Source: Mesorhizobium sp. AR07
Lineage (GTDB): Bacteria > Pseudomonadota > Alphaproteobacteria > Rhizobiales > Rhizobiaceae
Length of the DNA: 64,000 nucleotides
Assembly: GCF_024746815.1 (NCBI RefSeq)
Contig: NZ_CP080525.1
Location: 124,001 to 188,000 of the forward strand
Direction: 5' to 3'
Below are positions 62,358 through 64,000 of this stretch, one piece after another. Position 1 is the first letter of the stretch; every line of letters starts with the position of its first letter. The notes beneath the pieces are model-generated. The model was given only the letters and a program-made list of their open reading frames with translations. It searched no databases and was not told the origin of the DNA. Both the position numbers and the translations under genes were made by a program.

Positions 62358-63416
62358 TCAATGACACGTAGCCGCGGTCTTCAGCGCCTGGGCACGGGAA
62401 GTCGCGGGCAAATCCCCGATCCGGCGAACGGAAGCATAGAACCTGGGATAATCGCCGGAACACAAATCGAACAAGCGAAGAAACGCCGGAACCTGTTCGC
62501 CGTAGACGGCAGTCGCGGCGAGCTTTGCGTTGTTGATCTGGCTACCGAACCAGGCGTCGTATCCGCGGTATCCGACCCATCGCTTGTCGCGCATTTGCCT
62601 GTAGCGCGTCCGCAGCCTGTCGATTGCGGCTGCCTTGGCGGCGGCCATCTGCTCCGCATTGCCCGAACTTTCATAGACCTGCCTCAACTCGTCCCGGGTT
62701 TTCGACACCAGTCCGAGAAAATCCGCCTTGCGCCTGCGATCGAGTTCGTAGCGGCGCAATCCGGCGCGATTGCCGGTGGCACGGAGCCATTTCCTCACGC
62801 CGCTGGTCTCGACCGCAACCGCGAAAGCCTCGTTGAATGCGGAGTCGCCATTCACGTAGATTTTCTGATGCGCCAGTTCGTGGAAAATAAGGCTGGCGAG
62901 ATACGTGTCGTCCTGACGAAGCATGGTGCTCAGCAGCGGGTCGCTGAACCAGCCCAATGTGGAATATGCGGTGATGCCGGTGACATAAACATCCAGCCCC
63001 TGTCCATGAAGCTCGGCGGCAGTTTCAGTTGCGGATTTCCGGGAAAAGTAACCCCGGTAAGGAACGCAGCCGAAGACTGGAAAACACCATGTTCGTGGCG
63101 TCAGCGAGAATTGCGGCGCGGCAAACACAGCCCAGGTCACGTCGTCCCGACGGATGTCGACATAGCTTCGATAGCTGCTGTTATCGGGCAGTGCCAGTTC
63201 ATCTGTCGCAAACCGGCGTATAGCGTTCGCCGACGTCAACCTGGCGCGCAATGCCTCGGGCGTCGAAGGATCGTGAATGAGTTTTCCAACATTTTCGCGC
63301 GCGGCCATGATCTGCACATGACCCTCCATCGATTGCGCGTAGTAAGAAATGCTCGTGCAGCCGGTCGCCAAGGCCGCCATGATCACCGCGGCAAACATGC
63401 GAAGAACGCGTTTCAC
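62358..63416 (-). CDS. putative zinc aminopeptidase lipoprotein (PF10023-type)
   Basis: A 352-aa lipoprotein: signal MFAAVIMAALATGC with lipobox LATGC and lipidated Cys20. The zinc-binding HELAH motif is at 179-183 with downstream Glu (FNEAFAVAVE, near 197), as in gluzincin peptidases. The C-terminus (GYDAWFGSQINNAKLAATAVYGEQVPAFLRLFDLCSGDYPRFYASV) matches the uncharacterised 'putative aminopeptidase' family. The GTG start follows an AAGGGGGG site; an ATG seven codons earlier is possible. No neighbour suggests a substrate. Confidence 0.88.
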   Translation of the reverse strand: MKRVLRMFAAVIMAALATGCTSISYYAQSMEGHVQIMAARENVGKLIHDPSTPEALRARLTSANAIRRFATDELALPDNSSYRSYVDIRRDDVTWAVFAAPQFSLTPRTWCFPVFGCVPYRGYFSRKSATETAAELHGQGLDVYVTGITAYSTLGWFSDPLLSTMLRQDDTYLASLIFHELAHQKIYVNGDSAFNEAFAVAVETSGVRKWLRATGNRAGLRRYELDRRRKADFLGLVSKTRDELRQVYESSGNAEQMAAAKAAAIDRLRTRYRQMRDKRWVGYRGYDAWFGSQINNAKLAATAVYGEQVPAFLRLFDLCSGDYPRFYASVRRIGDLPATSRAQALKTAATCH

Positions 63417-63644
63417 GGTTTGCCCCCCCTTGCTCATTTGCTCATGCGGCAAATGTCCCGATCCCCGCTCTCAAACAGGCGCACCAATTTTCGTCAAGGT
63501 CTGCAGGGCAGCGGGCCGGACTTTCGACTTCGGCAGGGTCTGCAATGCGGCCATTCGCCTGCGACGGACGGAAATCCACCGCGCTATCGGCGGAGCCGCG
63601 AATCTGTGTTAAGCCGCCGGTCAACCAAGCAAAGGACGACACCT

Positions 63645-63875
63645 GTGAGCGAACCGACCGTGGCCGAGGCGACCGAAAGCATCTATGCCTCGCTGCGGGC
63701 GGACAATGCCGACATCGACGCGCATATCGCGACGCTCAAGGCGGCGCTGACACGAGAAGGGATGAAACAGGCGGTGTTCGATCCGACCAAGTTGGCGCAG
63801 AACAACCGCTCGGGCCGCAAGCTGATGCAGGCTTATTTTCGGCAGCGCGGCGTGAGCGTGAGGTTTTCGGACTAG
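63645..63875 (+). CDS. small conserved-looking hypothetical protein (76 aa)
   Basis: A 76-aa soluble protein with a helical N-terminal half (EATESIYASLRADNADIDAHIATLKAALTREGMKQAVFD) and a basic C-terminus (NRSGRKLMQAYFRQRGVSVRFSD). The GTG start has AAAGGACG upstream; no ATG suits. Isolated, divergent from the lipoprotein gene. I do not recognise the family; the C-terminal basic patch could bind nucleic acid. Confidence 0.7.
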   Translation: MSEPTVAEATESIYASLRADNADIDAHIATLKAALTREGMKQAVFDPTKLAQNNRSGRKLMQAYFRQRGVSVRFSD

Positions 63876-64000
63876 TTGAGGCTGCAGAAGCTCCCACGGG
63901 CCGGATAGGACGTCGGCGTCGACGCTTCGGTCCGTGAGCATCGGAAGCGCAGAAAACGCCGCTAGATGGCCGCCGGAGTAGAGTTTCCAAACAGGCTCTC

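Overview
The window looks like chromosome of a Mesorhizobium-type alphaproteobacterium (Rhizobiales). The evidence is high GC content with GC-rich third codon positions, three tandem genes of the DUF680 family (reported almost only from Mesorhizobium), the rhizobial general amino-acid transporter aapJQMP, HdaA rather than Hda, HrcA/CIRCE-controlled groESL, EcfG-type promoters and rhizobial palindromic intergenic repeats. No phage, conjugation, symbiosis, rRNA or CRISPR locus is visible. Most genes are core or accessory metabolism, and mobile DNA is limited to one complete IS481-like element plus small repeats.

Layout. 0-6.7 kb: two small proteins, a UvrD-type helicase, a second-site dapB, and a NitT/TauT-type ABC transporter. 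6.7-10.3 kb: a TctD/TctE-like two-component pair and three DUF680 secreted peptides. 10.3-17.1 kb: SixA-type phosphatase, ParDE, purMN, a PgsA-like enzyme, a PerM-like permease, hdaA, and a Phd/VapC module with a double operator. 17.1-23.9 kb: tRNA-Pro(TGG), an NDUFS4-like complex I subunit, tRNA-Arg(TCT), a diguanylate cyclase, a glycosyltransferase, an SLC13-type permease, and a TetR/enoyl-CoA hydratase divergon. 23.9-30 kb: an ECF sigma factor with DUF4142 and cupredoxin genes, an HPP-CBS membrane protein, metC, and a DUF1326-DUF2182 pair. 30.4-34.7 kb: aapJQMP. 34.8-42.2 kb: DUF2459 protein, FAD monooxygenase with an NDUFS6-like zinc-finger protein, ppk-ppx and two DoxX proteins. 42.3-49.7 kb: fumC, two SDRs, NIPSNAP/TetR divergon, Tat-exported phosphoesterase, and ArsR with an SRPBCC-YCII fusion. 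50-54 kb: cspA, four small genes ending in a YkgJ-type cysteine-cluster protein, the IS element, and a LysE-type exporter. 54-64 kb: groEL/groES, a TetR-MFS-ALO oxidase-alanine-racemase-like cluster, an ABM protein, an AraC regulator, a zinc lipoprotein peptidase and a small conserved protein.

The strongest less-ordinary signal is in the ECF sigma locus. A 30-bp promoter of identical architecture (GGGAAC, 16 bp, CATCCAAT) sits upstream of both the sigma gene and the DUF4142-cupredoxin operon. This suggests an autoregulated envelope/copper-linked regulon with no anti-sigma gene beside it. Other points of interest are an ArsR palindrome that contains its own start codon, a 77-bp duplication at the groEL stop codon, a triplicated ppx stop region, and an IS inserted exactly inside a palindromic repeat, with a nearby gene whose 3' end runs into repeat sequence. 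All functional statements are from reading motifs and translations only; no database search was run.
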